This document shows positions 14,705-24,054 of a stretch of DNA of 64,000 nucleotides, in pieces. The DNA comes from Meiothermus sp. GTDB taxonomy: Bacteria; Deinococcota; Deinococci; Deinococcales; Thermaceae. The first letter of the stretch is position 1. Each line of letters opens with the position of its first letter. The notes under the pieces are model-generated. The model was given only the letters and a program-made list of their open reading frames with translations. It was not told where the DNA came from and searched no databases. The stretch covers positions 124,001-188,000 of the forward strand of contig NZ_BPIJ01000001.1 of the NCBI RefSeq assembly GCF_026004055.1. The letters run 5' to 3'. The position numbers and the translations under genes were made by a program.

Positions 14705-16525
14705 ATGAGCAACCTACCCAAACGATCGGAGCTACCCAAGGAACAAACCTGGAACATAGAGGCGCTTTTTGCTTCCGAGGCCGACTGGCGCCGGGCCCTA
14801 GAAGAGGCTGCCCGCTCGGTAGACGAGGTTAAGCCGTTTGCCGGACGGCTGGGGGAGTCGCCTCAGCTTTTACTTCAGGCCCTAGAAACCTACGAGACGC
14901 GAATGCTCTTGGCCATGAAGGTTTTCCAGTACGCCTCGCTCCAGCTTGCTACCGAGGGTACCAACCCTACTTTTACCCGCATGGTAGGCGAGGCTCGGGC
15001 GGTGGTGACCCGGCTGGCGGCGGCAGGGGCCTATATCGAGCCGGAGATCTTGCGCATACCCGGCGAGACCTTAGCGCGCTTTCTGCAGGAAGAGCCCGCC
15101 CTGGCGGTGTACCGGCATTACCTCGAGGCCCTGCAAACCCGCCGGCCTCATGTACGCAGCGCCGAGGTCGAAGCGGTGCTGGCCGCCGCCTCCGACCCCC
15201 TGGGGGGCCATAGCGCCACTGCCTATGCCGCTACCAACGCCGACATGCAGTTCAGGCCGGTGGAGTACCAGGGCCAAAGCCTCGCCGTCTCGCACAGCAG
15301 CATCGGCGAACTCTTGGTGCACGAGCACCCCGAGGTGCGCAAGGCGGCCTGGGAGTCGTATGCCGACGGACACCTGGCCTTCAAGAACACCCTGGCCCAG
15401 ACGCTCCAGGGTAGCATCAAGAGCTTTGCCTTCCAGGCCCGTACCCGGGGCTACCCAAGCAGCCTCGAGATGGCCCTGGCCGTGAGCCGTACCTGCGGCG
15501 ACAACATTCCCAAGGCAGTCTACGACAACCTGTTGGCCATCTTCCAGGCGAACCTGCCCACCTGGCACCGCTTCTGGCGCATCCGTAAGAAAGCCCTGGG
15601 GGGCCGGCTCTACACCCACGACGTGCCCATATACGACGCTCCGGCGCCTTTGGTACTGAGCCCCAAAATTACCTTTTGGGAGGCTGCCGAGACCATCTGC
15701 CGGGGGATGCAGCCGCTGGGCTCAGAATATGTCGAACCCATGCGGCGGGGCCTGTTCGAAGAGCGCTGGGTGGACTGGGGCCAGAACCAGGGCAAGCGGC
15801 CCGGGGCCTTTTCTTCCGGGCTCAAGGGCACCTACCCCTACATCCTGATGAGCTGGTCGGACGACCTCTTCTCGCTGAGCACCCTGGCCCATGAGCTCGG
15901 CCACTCCATGCACAGCTACTTCACCCGCCAAAGCCAGCCCATCGTCTATGCCCGCTACAGCCTGTTTGTGGCCGAGGTGGCCTCCAACTTCAACCAGGCT
16001 ATGGTGCGGGCCATGCTGCTGCGCGAAGCCCAAACCCCCGCGTACAAACTGGCGGTGCTGGAGGAGGCCTTCGCCAACTTCCACCGCTACCTGTTTGTGA
16101 TGCCCACCTTGGCCCGCTTTGAGCTCGAGCTGTACCGGCGCATCGAACAGGGTGGGGCCCTCACCGCGCCCTTCCTGATCGAACGGCTGGCCGAGCTCTT
16201 CGCCGAGGGCTACGGTGGGGAGGTGGAGATAGACCAGGAGCGGCTGGGGGCGGGCTGGATGCACTTCTCGCACCTCTATAGCCCTTTTTACGTCTATCAG
16301 TACGCCACCGGCATTGCTGCCGCCAACGCCCTGGCCAAGGATGTGCTCGAGCAGGGCGAACCCGCTGCAAGGCGCTACCTCGACTTCCTGAAGGTGGGCG
16401 ACTCGGTGTATCCGTTGGAAGCGCTCAAAATTGCCGGCATCGACATGCACAGCCCCGAGCCGGTGGAGCGGGGGTTTGGGGTGCTGAAGGGCATGGTGGA
16501 CGAGCTCGAGAAACTGGTGGGCTAG
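14705..16525 (+). CDS. Oligoendopeptidase F-like zinc metallopeptidase (M3 family)
   Basis: This is a 606-residue M3B peptidase. The zinc site HELGHSMHSYF lies at about residue 397, with the downstream Glu in the VAEVASNFNQA helix; the first ~190 residues form the helical N-terminal lobe. These cytosolic enzymes cut short peptides. The ATG at 14705 was chosen over GTG 14687 because TAGAAT (14692-14697) stands 7 nt ahead, a leaderless arrangement. It is 33 bp after the beta-glucosidase but has its own -10 box. It is convergent with the metzincin gene, with one base between the stops. Confidence 0.93.
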   Translation: MSNLPKRSELPKEQTWNIEALFASEADWRRALEEAARSVDEVKPFAGRLGESPQLLLQALETYETRMLLAMKVFQYASLQLATEGTNPTFTRMVGEARAVVTRLAAAGAYIEPEILRIPGETLARFLQEEPALAVYRHYLEALQTRRPHVRSAEVEAVLAAASDPLGGHSATAYAATNADMQFRPVEYQGQSLAVSHSSIGELLVHEHPEVRKAAWESYADGHLAFKNTLAQTLQGSIKSFAFQARTRGYPSSLEMALAVSRTCGDNIPKAVYDNLLAIFQANLPTWHRFWRIRKKALGGRLYTHDVPIYDAPAPLVLSPKITFWEAAETICRGMQPLGSEYVEPMRRGLFEERWVDWGQNQGKRPGAFSSGLKGTYPYILMSWSDDLFSLSTLAHELGHSMHSYFTRQSQPIVYARYSLFVAEVASNFNQAMVRAMLLREAQTPAYKLAVLEEAFANFHRYLFVMPTLARFELELYRRIEQGGALTAPFLIERLAELFAEGYGGEVEIDQERLGAGWMHFSHLYSPFYVYQYATGIAAANALAKDVLEQGEPAARRYLDFLKVGDSVYPLEALKIAGIDMHSPEPVERGFGVLKGMVDELEKLVG

Positions 16526-16526
16526 C

Positions 16527-18140
16527 CTAGCGGGCCAAGACCAGGCGCTGGGTGCTAAGCCCGTCCGACAAGGCTACCTCCCAGCGCCCGCCCGAAGGCA
16601 GGCCCAGGGTGGAAAGCCTGGCCTCGCCTCCCTCAAGCCAAAGCCCTAGGGTAGTGCGCTCCTGGCCCAAGTGGGCCACCGAGGCGTAAGGAAAGGCTTG
16701 CCGGTTCCAGAAAAGGGTAAGGCTTCCGGCCTGCTCGAGTAGCCGCACCTCGGGCGTGCCCTGGCTTTGTACCTGCCGCTCTGCGGTGCGCTGAAGCAGC
16801 AGGCGGCCTGCCTGGGAGATGTCTAACCCCCGTATTGTGCCGGGGTTGGGCAGGCTAAAGCTAAAATGCTCCTCCGACCAGGCTTCCTCGGGGGGTTGGT
16901 CGGGGCCGTGCGGCGCCTCTACGCGCTCGGTCTGAAAGGAAACCTCTACCGGGCCCCCCGCAGTGTCCAGCCAGAGGCGGTAGGGGCCAGGACTGGGCGG
17001 TTCGGGGACGGCCTCTATCTTCACAAGGGGGTTGAGAATGGCCTCGCCATTGCGAATGCGCCCACTGATGAGCAGCACCTCTTGCGCTGTCCCCGGGTGC
17101 TGCAACTGAGCGCTGGAAGGGCGGGCCTCGAGGAAGCTTTGCATCCCTGCGTAGGTGTAGTCGGAGATCCACTGCGGGGTACAGTAACTCATCACGTCCT
17201 TGTACTGGGTTGGGCTGAACAGCAAGCCGCTGGCCAGGTTATAGCCCCAGGTGCCAATCGAACCCTCGGCGTAGGGATAGCCTGCATCGCCCGAGACGTT
17301 GCAGGGCGCATGTTCCCGGCCCAGGTTGTGCCCAATCTCGTGCGCCATCACCCGGGCGGCTGAGCTGTCCAAATCCCAACCTGCGCTGACCGGATAGCCG
17401 ATGAACCCGATCCCGGCAAGGCCGCTGGTGTAACCCACCCGCACCACCCCGTAGTAGTACCGGCTGCTGCCGTCACCGGTACGCAGGCTGCGCAGGGCGC
17501 TGAGCAGGTTGTTCCAGTCGCTGTTGGTATTGCCCACGGTCGCGCCGTAGCTGAACGGGGCCCGGGTGGTGGTCTGGACGCCCTGCACCGGGAGCATGTC
17601 CCGTAGCAAGTCCACTCCAGGAAGAGTGGGTGGGGTGGTCTGCCCCGGCTGCAGCACCGGCACCAGGGTGAGGGGGAGCTGCCTGCCCACCCCCACCGCC
17701 GGGGTGAGGGTTAGGCGGTTGTCGGCTTCGTTTTGTTCGGCAATTTGGTTGCTGGGGTCGGCCAGGAGCCGCACTGCCATCCCGGCTACCACCCAGCCCG
17801 CCGGCACCGTGGCCCGGTAGGTCTGGGCCAGTTGGGCGGGGTTGATGGTGGTGGGTAAGGTGGCGGGGCCGGTAAAGCTCAGCTCCCCTAGCCGGTTGGA
17901 ACCCTGAAACACCTCCCCCCTAAGGCTCCCCGGCAAGCCCTCCCGGTCGCCGGTGAGGTATACGCGCAACAGCGCCGGCTTACCCGCTACCAGGCGCAGC
18001 TCGGTTTTGAGGACGCTCTGGCCCCACTCGGTTTTTTGCAGGGTGACTTCGCCCGAGATGGCCGGCATACCAGGGCCCGGCGCCGACGGAGAGGGGTTGC
18101 AAGCCACCAAAGCCCCCAAAACCAGCACAAACCGGCGCAT
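16527..18140 (-). CDS. Metzincin-type zinc metalloprotease lipoprotein
   Basis: The 537-residue secreted protein has a lipobox (GALVAC, Cys14). Residues ~25-145 resemble a CARDB/immunoglobulin-like domain ending in EQNEADNRLTL. A catalytic domain follows with HEIGHNLGREH, matching HExxHxxGxxH in full, and a Met-turn KDVMSYC. The C-terminal ~180 residues are beta-rich and may anchor or bind substrate. By family knowledge it cleaves extracellular proteins from the cell surface. GGGGA lies ahead of the ATG. A propeptide cysteine switch was not identified. Confidence 0.85.
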   Translation of the reverse strand: MRRFVLVLGALVACNPSPSAPGPGMPAISGEVTLQKTEWGQSVLKTELRLVAGKPALLRVYLTGDREGLPGSLRGEVFQGSNRLGELSFTGPATLPTTINPAQLAQTYRATVPAGWVVAGMAVRLLADPSNQIAEQNEADNRLTLTPAVGVGRQLPLTLVPVLQPGQTTPPTLPGVDLLRDMLPVQGVQTTTRAPFSYGATVGNTNSDWNNLLSALRSLRTGDGSSRYYYGVVRVGYTSGLAGIGFIGYPVSAGWDLDSSAARVMAHEIGHNLGREHAPCNVSGDAGYPYAEGSIGTWGYNLASGLLFSPTQYKDVMSYCTPQWISDYTYAGMQSFLEARPSSAQLQHPGTAQEVLLISGRIRNGEAILNPLVKIEAVPEPPSPGPYRLWLDTAGGPVEVSFQTERVEAPHGPDQPPEEAWSEEHFSFSLPNPGTIRGLDISQAGRLLLQRTAERQVQSQGTPEVRLLEQAGSLTLFWNRQAFPYASVAHLGQERTTLGLWLEGGEARLSTLGLPSGGRWEVALSDGLSTQRLVLAR

Positions 18141-18217
18141 GATGTCCCCATGTCACCACAACCGGCGCCATAGCCGCGTGAGAAAAAGCCTAAGAAGCGT
18201 TACGATAACCTCGGTAT

Positions 18218-19357
18218 ATGAGAGGTCGCCGGCCCTTAGACCCCCAAACCCACCGCCGCTTGGTCGTTAAGGTGGGTAGCGCCGTGCTCAGCGGGCCGCA
18301 GGGCAGACAACACCAGCTCGAGATCGCCGCCGAAATTGCTGCTTTGCGGGCGGAGGGGCGCGAGGTGGTGCTGGTCTCGTCTGGGGCCCAGGCCACCGGT
18401 ATGCAAAAGCTGGGACTCACGGCCAAACCCAAAACTATGCCGGGCAAACAGGCCCTGGCGGCGGTGGGACAACCCACGCTTTTGTACCTCTGGGAGCAGG
18501 CTTTTAGCTGGTACGACCTGAAGGTGGCGCAAGTTTTGCTTACCGCCGAAGACCTGGCCCACCGCCACCGTTATCTGAACGCCCGCCAGACTTTGGAAAC
18601 GTTGCTCGAGTGGGGTATTGTTCCCATCATCAACGAGAACGATACCGTGATGGTGGACGAGATCAAGTTTGGCGACAACGATCAGCTCTCGGCGCTGATC
18701 GCCACGCTGGTAGGGGCCGATCTCCTGATTCTGCTCTCCGACATCGAGGCCCTCTACGAGGCCGACCCCCGCACCCATCCCCAGGCCCAGCCCATCCCCT
18801 ACGTAGAGCAAGTAGATGCTACGGTATTGCAGATGGCGGGCGACAATCCCAACCGTGTGGGCACCGGGGGGATGAAGAGCAAGCTGCTCGCAGCAGAGAA
18901 GGCCCAGGCCGCCGGGATTCCCACCCTGCTGCTGCCGGGAACCCGCCCCCAGAGCATCGCCCAGGCCCTACGCGGCGAGCTGGTGGGTACGCTTTTCGCG
19001 GGGGGTAACCGACGCTACAGCGGGCGCAAGCTCTGGCTCTACCAGCTTCCCAAGCCCCAGGGCGAGGTCGTGGTGGACGCGGGTGCGGCCCGGGCTTTGC
19101 GCCAGGGCGGGGCCTCGCTTTTGCCGGCGGGTATCCTCGAGGTGCGGGGGCAGTTTGGGGTGGGGGAGGCCGTGCGCTGCTTGGACGAGCAGGGCAGCCT
19201 GATTGGGGTGGGCCTGGTGAACTACAGCGCTACCGAACTCAAGCGCATCCAGCGCCGCCAGACCAAAGATATCGAGGCCATTCTCGGCTACAAAAACACC
19301 GATGAGGCCATCCACCGCGACTACTTTGCCCTGGCCTCGGAACTCGAGGCCCAGTAA
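18218..19357 (+). CDS. proB: Glutamate 5-kinase
   Basis: The 379-residue enzyme has an amino-acid kinase domain (1-~255) and a C-terminal PUA domain (~280-370). Diagnostic blocks are VVKVGSAVLS, VLVSSGAQATGMQ, INENDTVMVDEIKFGDND and GTGGMKSKL. It phosphorylates glutamate with ATP, the first step of proline synthesis, and is normally feedback-inhibited by proline. A TAACCT box 6 nt before the ATG suggests a leaderless transcript. proA follows after 46 bp, so the two form a proline operon. Confidence 0.97.
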   Translation: MRGRRPLDPQTHRRLVVKVGSAVLSGPQGRQHQLEIAAEIAALRAEGREVVLVSSGAQATGMQKLGLTAKPKTMPGKQALAAVGQPTLLYLWEQAFSWYDLKVAQVLLTAEDLAHRHRYLNARQTLETLLEWGIVPIINENDTVMVDEIKFGDNDQLSALIATLVGADLLILLSDIEALYEADPRTHPQAQPIPYVEQVDATVLQMAGDNPNRVGTGGMKSKLLAAEKAQAAGIPTLLLPGTRPQSIAQALRGELVGTLFAGGNRRYSGRKLWLYQLPKPQGEVVVDAGAARALRQGGASLLPAGILEVRGQFGVGEAVRCLDEQGSLIGVGLVNYSATELKRIQRRQTKDIEAILGYKNTDEAIHRDYFALASELEAQ

Positions 19358-19403
19358 ACTTGGGAAAGCCGCGGCTCGCCTTTGAGCCCCTGCCGAGGTT
19401 GCC

Positions 19404-20657
19404 ATGACCGCCACTCCCGAACTCAAAGCCCATGCCCTGGCGGCCCGAACCGCTGCGAGGGCGTTGTCCGCTGCTCCCCCCAGGGCCAAAAACCAGGCCC
19501 TCCTGACCATAGCCGCACTGCTCGAGGCCCAAAAAGAAGCCCTCTTCGCTGCCAACCAGAAAGACCTCGAGGCCGCCCAGACCGCAGGGTTTCCCTTGGC
19601 CAAACTCGACCGGCTGCGCCTGAGCGAAAAAGTGTTGGACGACCTCCGCACGGGCCTGCGCCAGGTGGCCGAAATGCCCGACCCGATAGGCGAAATCGAG
19701 GGCCTTCAGATTCGGCCCAACGGCCTGCAGGTAGGGCGGATGCGCATTCCGCTGGGGGTGATTGGCTTCATCTACGAGTCGCGCCCCAACGCCACCGTGG
19801 AGGCCAGCGCCCTCAGCCTCAAGGCCGGAAACGCCATCCTGCTCCGGGGGGGCAAGGAAGCCTGGCACTCCAACCAAGCCCTGGTACGGCTTATGCAGGA
19901 AGCCCTGCAAGAGGCCGGGCTGCCGCTGGAGGCCATTCAGCTGGTGCCCACCACCGACCGCAGCGCCATCCTGGAGATGTGCCACCTTGCGGGCTTGCTC
20001 GACCTGATCATTCCCCGGGGTGGCAAAGAACTCATCGAGCTGGTGCAGCGCGAGGCCCGGATGCCGGTGCTGGCCCACGCCGAGGGGGTTAATCACCTGT
20101 TTGTGGACGAGAGTGCCGACCTCGAGATGGCCGTGCGCATCGCCGTCAACGGCAAGGCCCAGCGCCCCAGCACCTGCAACAGCCTGGAGAAAGTCCTGGT
20201 GCATAGCGCCATCGCCCCGGTGTTTTTGCCCAGGCTGGCCCAGGCTATGCTCGAGGCCAAAGTTGAGCTTCGGGGCGATGAACGCACCTGCGCCCTTATT
20301 GCCGCCCGTCCCGCCACCGAACAGGACTGGCATACCGAGTACCTCGACCTGATTCTGACCGTAAAGGTTGTGGACTCGCTGGACGAGGCCCTGCAACACA
20401 TCGCCCGCTACGGTTCGCACCACACCGAGGTCATCTGCACCAACCGGCACGACCACGCCCTGCGCTTTTTGCGCGAGGTAGACGCCTCGCTGGTGCTGGT
20501 AAATGCCTCACCCCGCTTCAATGACGGCTTCCAACTGGGCCTGGGGGCCGAGATTGGCATCTCCACCAGCAAACTGCACGCCTACGGCCCCATGGGGGTG
20601 AAGGAGCTCACCACCACCAAGTTTGTGGCCCTGGGGCAAGGGCAGGTACGCGACTGA
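19404..20657 (+). CDS. proA: Gamma-glutamyl phosphate reductase
   Basis: This 417-residue aldehyde-dehydrogenase-fold enzyme reduces gamma-glutamyl phosphate with NADPH to the semialdehyde, the step after ProB. Motifs include PLGVIGFIYESRPN, ILLRGGKEA, IPRGGKELI and the catalytic Cys in RPSTCNSLEK. The C-terminal GPMGVKELTT block is diagnostic. The length is normal. It is co-directional with proB (46-bp gap), as expected for the ProA-ProB complex that channels the labile intermediate. Confidence 0.97.
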   Translation: MTATPELKAHALAARTAARALSAAPPRAKNQALLTIAALLEAQKEALFAANQKDLEAAQTAGFPLAKLDRLRLSEKVLDDLRTGLRQVAEMPDPIGEIEGLQIRPNGLQVGRMRIPLGVIGFIYESRPNATVEASALSLKAGNAILLRGGKEAWHSNQALVRLMQEALQEAGLPLEAIQLVPTTDRSAILEMCHLAGLLDLIIPRGGKELIELVQREARMPVLAHAEGVNHLFVDESADLEMAVRIAVNGKAQRPSTCNSLEKVLVHSAIAPVFLPRLAQAMLEAKVELRGDERTCALIAARPATEQDWHTEYLDLILTVKVVDSLDEALQHIARYGSHHTEVICTNRHDHALRFLREVDASLVLVNASPRFNDGFQLGLGAEIGISTSKLHAYGPMGVKELTTTKFVALGQGQVRD

Positions 20658-20753
20658 GGTTGAGGGTTCTGCGTCGAGCGTCAGAGGGCAAAGTTATTAC
20701 AGGAGTTTTTTAGCAGACGTTACCATCGGTATTTCGGACACCCTTCCGCAAAT

Positions 20754-21653
20754 ATGCAAGCCTTCCTCGGCCAGGCCTACCAGCTTTACATACGCTCACA
20801 CATTCCGTTTTTCTCGGCGGCGCTGGCCTATTATGCCCTTTTTAGTCTGATGCCGTTGCTGATTCTGCTGGCAGGCATCTTTGGTTTCGTGCTCTCGGGC
20901 AACGAAGACCTGCGCAACGCCGTGCTGGTGCGGCTGATCGAACTGGTGGTGCTGCTCTTCCCGACCCAGCCCGACCTGGCCCAGACGGTGGTGAACTTCC
21001 TAACTCGAGGGGCCTTCCCCCTCACGCTGGCCAGTCTGCTGATTTTGCTCTGGGCCAGCAGCAACTTTTTCGCTGCCCTGGCCTATGCCCTGGGCATCAT
21101 TTTTGGAAGCCCGGTGCCAAGCCATCCGGCGGCGGTCTCCCCGGAAAGCGCCGCCGTCGTCCACCCCCACCGCTTGCGCCGGCTATGGCAGCGCGGGTCG
21201 CACCTGTTGCAGGTCATGCGCGGGCGCATCGCCGGCCTGCTGGCCCCCCTGCTCTTGGGTCTGGCTCTGATTTTGCTGGCCCTGCTGGGGCTGGCCATGG
21301 GCTTTCTGTTGCGCTACCTGCCTGCTGAGTTGAGTTTTTTGCGTGGCGGGGTGGAGGTGGTGGTACCCATTCTGGGGGCGTTGTTGCTTTTTTTTCTCAC
21401 CTACATGCTGCTCCCCATCCCCACCCCGCGGGTGCTGGCGGCCTTTGCAGCGGCCCTGCTGGCGGCCCTGGCCTGGGAGGGGGTTCGGCTGGGGCTGCCG
21501 CTGCTGCTGCCCCGCACCCAGTACGAGCTGATCTATGGCCCCATCGCCGGTTTTTTGCTGGCTTTGGCGGGCTTTTACCTGACCATGTGGATTCTGCTGG
21601 TGGGGGCCTTGCTGGCCAAAATCTTGACGGATCGCTCGAGCGACACCATATGA
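20754..21653 (+). CDS. YihY/BrkB (RbnA-like) family inner-membrane protein
   Basis: The 299-residue polytopic membrane protein has the family start HIPFFSAALAYYALFSLMPLL. About six hydrophobic helices follow, including LLILLWASSNFFAAL, LLAPLLLGLALILLALLGLAMGF and FLLALAGFYLTMWILLVGALL. A basic loop (~120-160) lies between helices. The family was once called RNase BN, but its members are membrane proteins of unproven function. No close Shine-Dalgarno or -10 box decides the start; ATG 20754 gives a good N-terminus. Confidence 0.85.
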   Translation: MQAFLGQAYQLYIRSHIPFFSAALAYYALFSLMPLLILLAGIFGFVLSGNEDLRNAVLVRLIELVVLLFPTQPDLAQTVVNFLTRGAFPLTLASLLILLWASSNFFAALAYALGIIFGSPVPSHPAAVSPESAAVVHPHRLRRLWQRGSHLLQVMRGRIAGLLAPLLLGLALILLALLGLAMGFLLRYLPAELSFLRGGVEVVVPILGALLLFFLTYMLLPIPTPRVLAAFAAALLAALAWEGVRLGLPLLLPRTQYELIYGPIAGFLLALAGFYLTMWILLVGALLAKILTDRSSDTI

Positions 21654-21761
21654 AGGCCAAAGTGCATTCCTGCGTCAGGTCGCAAGTTGGAAATTGTCTG
21701 GAGTCGAACCCTTTGGGCGCTCAGATGCAGTCTGGGCCAGCGGCAAGGTTATGCTAATGCC

Positions 21762-23243
21762 ATGAGCCACCCCGTGCCCACCCCGGCCCCCCCCACCCAG
21801 GCGCCTGCTGCCATTAAGCTCTCGGGCGTTTCGGTGGCGTTTGAGGGGCAAGAGGTGCTCAAGGGGGTCGACCTCGAGGTGCAAAAAGGCGAGTTTGTGG
21901 CCATCATTGGCCCCTCGGGTGGGGGCAAGAGCACCCTGTTGCGGGTGGTGGCGGGGTTGCTCAAGGCCAAGCAGGGCACGGTGGAGGTGCTGGGCCGCCC
22001 GGCCATGGTTTTTCAAGATTACCGACTGCTGCCCTGGCGCACCGTGGAGCAGAACATCCGGCTGCCCATCGAACTCACCGGCCGGGGTAAAATTGAGACC
22101 TATCTGGGCATGAAGCCCTATCGCCACCTCTACCCACACCAGCTTTCTGGAGGCATGAAGGCCCGCGTGGCCATCGCCCGGGCCCTGGCCCAGGACGCCG
22201 AGGTGCTGCTGATGGACGAGCCCTTCGCGGCCCTGGACGCCCTGGTGCGCGAGCGCTTCAACCTCGAGCTCAAGCAACTCCACGAGCGCACCGGCAAAAC
22301 CATCCTGTTTGTGACCCACAGCATTCGCGAGGCGGTCTACCTGGCCGACCGGGTGGTGGTGCTCACGGGCGGCAAAATTGATGCGATTCTGGACACCAAG
22401 CACGAAGGGCGCATCACGGCCTTTACCGATGGACTCGAGGCCGAGTTGCGCGAACGGCTGGGCGTGGCCGACTCCACCTTGATCGAGCCGCCGCCCAAGC
22501 CCCTGCGCCCACCGTGGGAAGTGTTTGGGGTGCTGGGCTTGGCGGGGCTGTTGCTCCTGAGCTGGACTTGGCTCTCAGATCGAATCCCCCTGTTTTTTCC
22601 CTCGCCCTTTGCAGTGTGGCAGGCTGCGGTACAAAACGCCCCACAACTGGCCCAAAGCGCCTTGGCCACGCTCGAGGTCGCAGCACTGGGGGTGCTATGT
22701 GCCTTGTTGATCGGTATGCCTGTTGGCTACTGGATGGGGCGCAGTAGGATTGTTGAGCGGCTTTTGTCCCCTTTTATCGTGGCATTGCAGGCCATTCCCA
22801 CGGTGATCGTGGCCCCCCTTCTGGTGATCTGGTTCGGCTTTAGCTTAGAGGCCAAGCTCATTACCACCACCCTTATTTCCATTTTCCCTGTAATGGTCTC
22901 GACCATGGTAGGGGTACGCGAGGTGGATCGGATTTACCGCGAGGTGTTTCAGACCATAGGCTCAAGTGCCTGGGGGGTTTTTGCCAAGCTCGAGGTGCCC
23001 GGCGCTTTGCCGGTGGTGCTGGGAGGGTTGCGTCTTACGGTCTCACTGGCTCTGATCGGCGCGGTGGTCGCCGACTTCACCTTTCAAGGCGAAGGTTTGG
23101 GCGCGTTTGCTAACACCGAGCGGCTATCCTTCCGCTACGCCAACGCTTTCGCCGCGGTGGGGGTCAATGTGGTGCTGGGCATTGTGCTGTACGGGCTGGT
23201 GGCCTGGCTAGAAAGCTATGTGCTCCGTTACCGACGCAGGTAA
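21762..23243 (+). CDS. ABC transporter with ATPase and permease fused in one chain (riboflavin type)
   Basis: The 493-residue protein joins two ABC subunits. Residues ~15-235 form an SsuB/TauB-type ATPase: Walker A GPSGGGKST, Q-loop FQDYRLLPWR, signature LSGGMKARVAIARAL, Walker B VLLMDEPFAALDAL and the VTHSIREAV switch. Residues ~260-490 form a BPD permease with five or six helices and an EAA-like loop. The usual arrangement is two separate genes. TATGCT lies 6 nt ahead of ATG 21762, so it is probably leaderless. The FMN-riboswitch-controlled binding protein at 24055 suggests it is the RibX-like half of a RibXY riboflavin importer. Confidence 0.85.
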   Translation: MSHPVPTPAPPTQAPAAIKLSGVSVAFEGQEVLKGVDLEVQKGEFVAIIGPSGGGKSTLLRVVAGLLKAKQGTVEVLGRPAMVFQDYRLLPWRTVEQNIRLPIELTGRGKIETYLGMKPYRHLYPHQLSGGMKARVAIARALAQDAEVLLMDEPFAALDALVRERFNLELKQLHERTGKTILFVTHSIREAVYLADRVVVLTGGKIDAILDTKHEGRITAFTDGLEAELRERLGVADSTLIEPPPKPLRPPWEVFGVLGLAGLLLLSWTWLSDRIPLFFPSPFAVWQAAVQNAPQLAQSALATLEVAALGVLCALLIGMPVGYWMGRSRIVERLLSPFIVALQAIPTVIVAPLLVIWFGFSLEAKLITTTLISIFPVMVSTMVGVREVDRIYREVFQTIGSSAWGVFAKLEVPGALPVVLGGLRLTVSLALIGAVVADFTFQGEGLGAFANTERLSFRYANAFAAVGVNVVLGIVLYGLVAWLESYVLRYRRR

Positions 23244-23255
23244 AAAACGCCGCGC

Positions 23256-23684
23256 TCATTCATACCGCTGCATCAGGTTGTAAGCAAACTCCTCCAACAC
23301 CTCCGGGCGTTCTTCGGCCAGTTGCCACAAGAAGCGCAGCAGCTCGTCGTCGGAGAGCTCGAGCAAGGGCCCCAGGTTCACCGGGGTGCTTTTGCCCAGT
23401 TTTTTGCGGCTGAAAATTTCGGGGGCTTCCAGGGCGGCAAAGGCCACCGCCACCACGTGCTTGCACACCGGCCCCCAGGTGTAGGGGCACGAACACTGCC
23501 ACTTGCCTTTGCTCAGGTTGATCTCGACCCGATACGGAAAAGGCGCGCTGCCCTCGACCCTGGCCTGCAAACGCCCCCGGCTTCGGGCGGCCTCCTTCAC
23601 TGCCCCATGCAGAAAAAGTGCCTTGCCCCGCTCCAAAACCTTCTCGTCGGCCAGGGCCAGCAGGCTTTCTAGTTCCAGGCGCAC
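23256..23684 (-). CDS. SWIM zinc-finger protein
   Basis: The 142-residue protein has a SWIM motif CSCPYTW...CKHVVAVAFAAL (CxCxnCxH) at ~63-82, which binds zinc and usually mediates nucleic acid or protein contacts. It is preceded by a short beta-rich domain and followed by an acidic helical tail (LLELSDDELLRFLWQLAEERPEVLEEF). Such short forms often accompany SNF2 helicases, but none is adjacent. The start is GTG at 23684 after a G-rich stretch. The gene is convergent with the ABC fusion gene (12-bp gap) and divergent from the riboswitch. Confidence 0.82.
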   Translation of the reverse strand: MRLELESLLALADEKVLERGKALFLHGAVKEAARSRGRLQARVEGSAPFPYRVEINLSKGKWQCSCPYTWGPVCKHVVAVAFAALEAPEIFSRKKLGKSTPVNLGPLLELSDDELLRFLWQLAEERPEVLEEFAYNLMQRYE

Positions 23685-23762
23685 CCCCCCATCAAAATCC
23701 AGCCTGCTGCACTTTGCAAGCCCAGGGTTTGTGACTAAACTAACTTTGGGCCGATAGGCCCG

Positions 23763-23908
23763 ATTCCTTCAGGGCGGGGTGCAATTCCCCACCGGCGGTG
23801 ATGGAGCCAGCCTCCTGAGCCCGCGAAGCCTGGAAATCTGCCACACATCCAGGCCCGACTGCGTGCAAATCGCAGGCCGACGGTTACAGTCCGGATGGGA
23901 GAAGGAGT
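23763..23908 (+). promoter_or_regulatory. FMN riboswitch (RFN element)
   Basis: The conserved RFN blocks are all present in order: AGGGCGGGGTGCAATTCCCC, ACCGGCGGTGAT, AGCCCGCGAAGC, GGCCGACGGTTACAGTCCGG and ATGGGAGAAGGAG. The outer helix pairs ATTCCTTC at the 5' end with GAAGGAGT at the 3' end. A hairpin CCCAGG/CCTGGG (23913-23934) follows and may be the expression switch. It controls the binding protein at 24055, so riboflavin or FMN excess should reduce its expression. Confidence 0.95.
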
Positions 23909-24054
23909 GAAGCCCAGGAGCCCCTGTGCCTGGGCGAGAGAAGTGGGTAATACTTCGTAAATCCTCAACTACAGCGGGGTGTTCGGCGCAAAGCCAGAGG
24001 CAGTTCGTGCCTGCCTTGGCTATTTGTGGGTAGCACGGTGTGTTGAGGAGTGCA

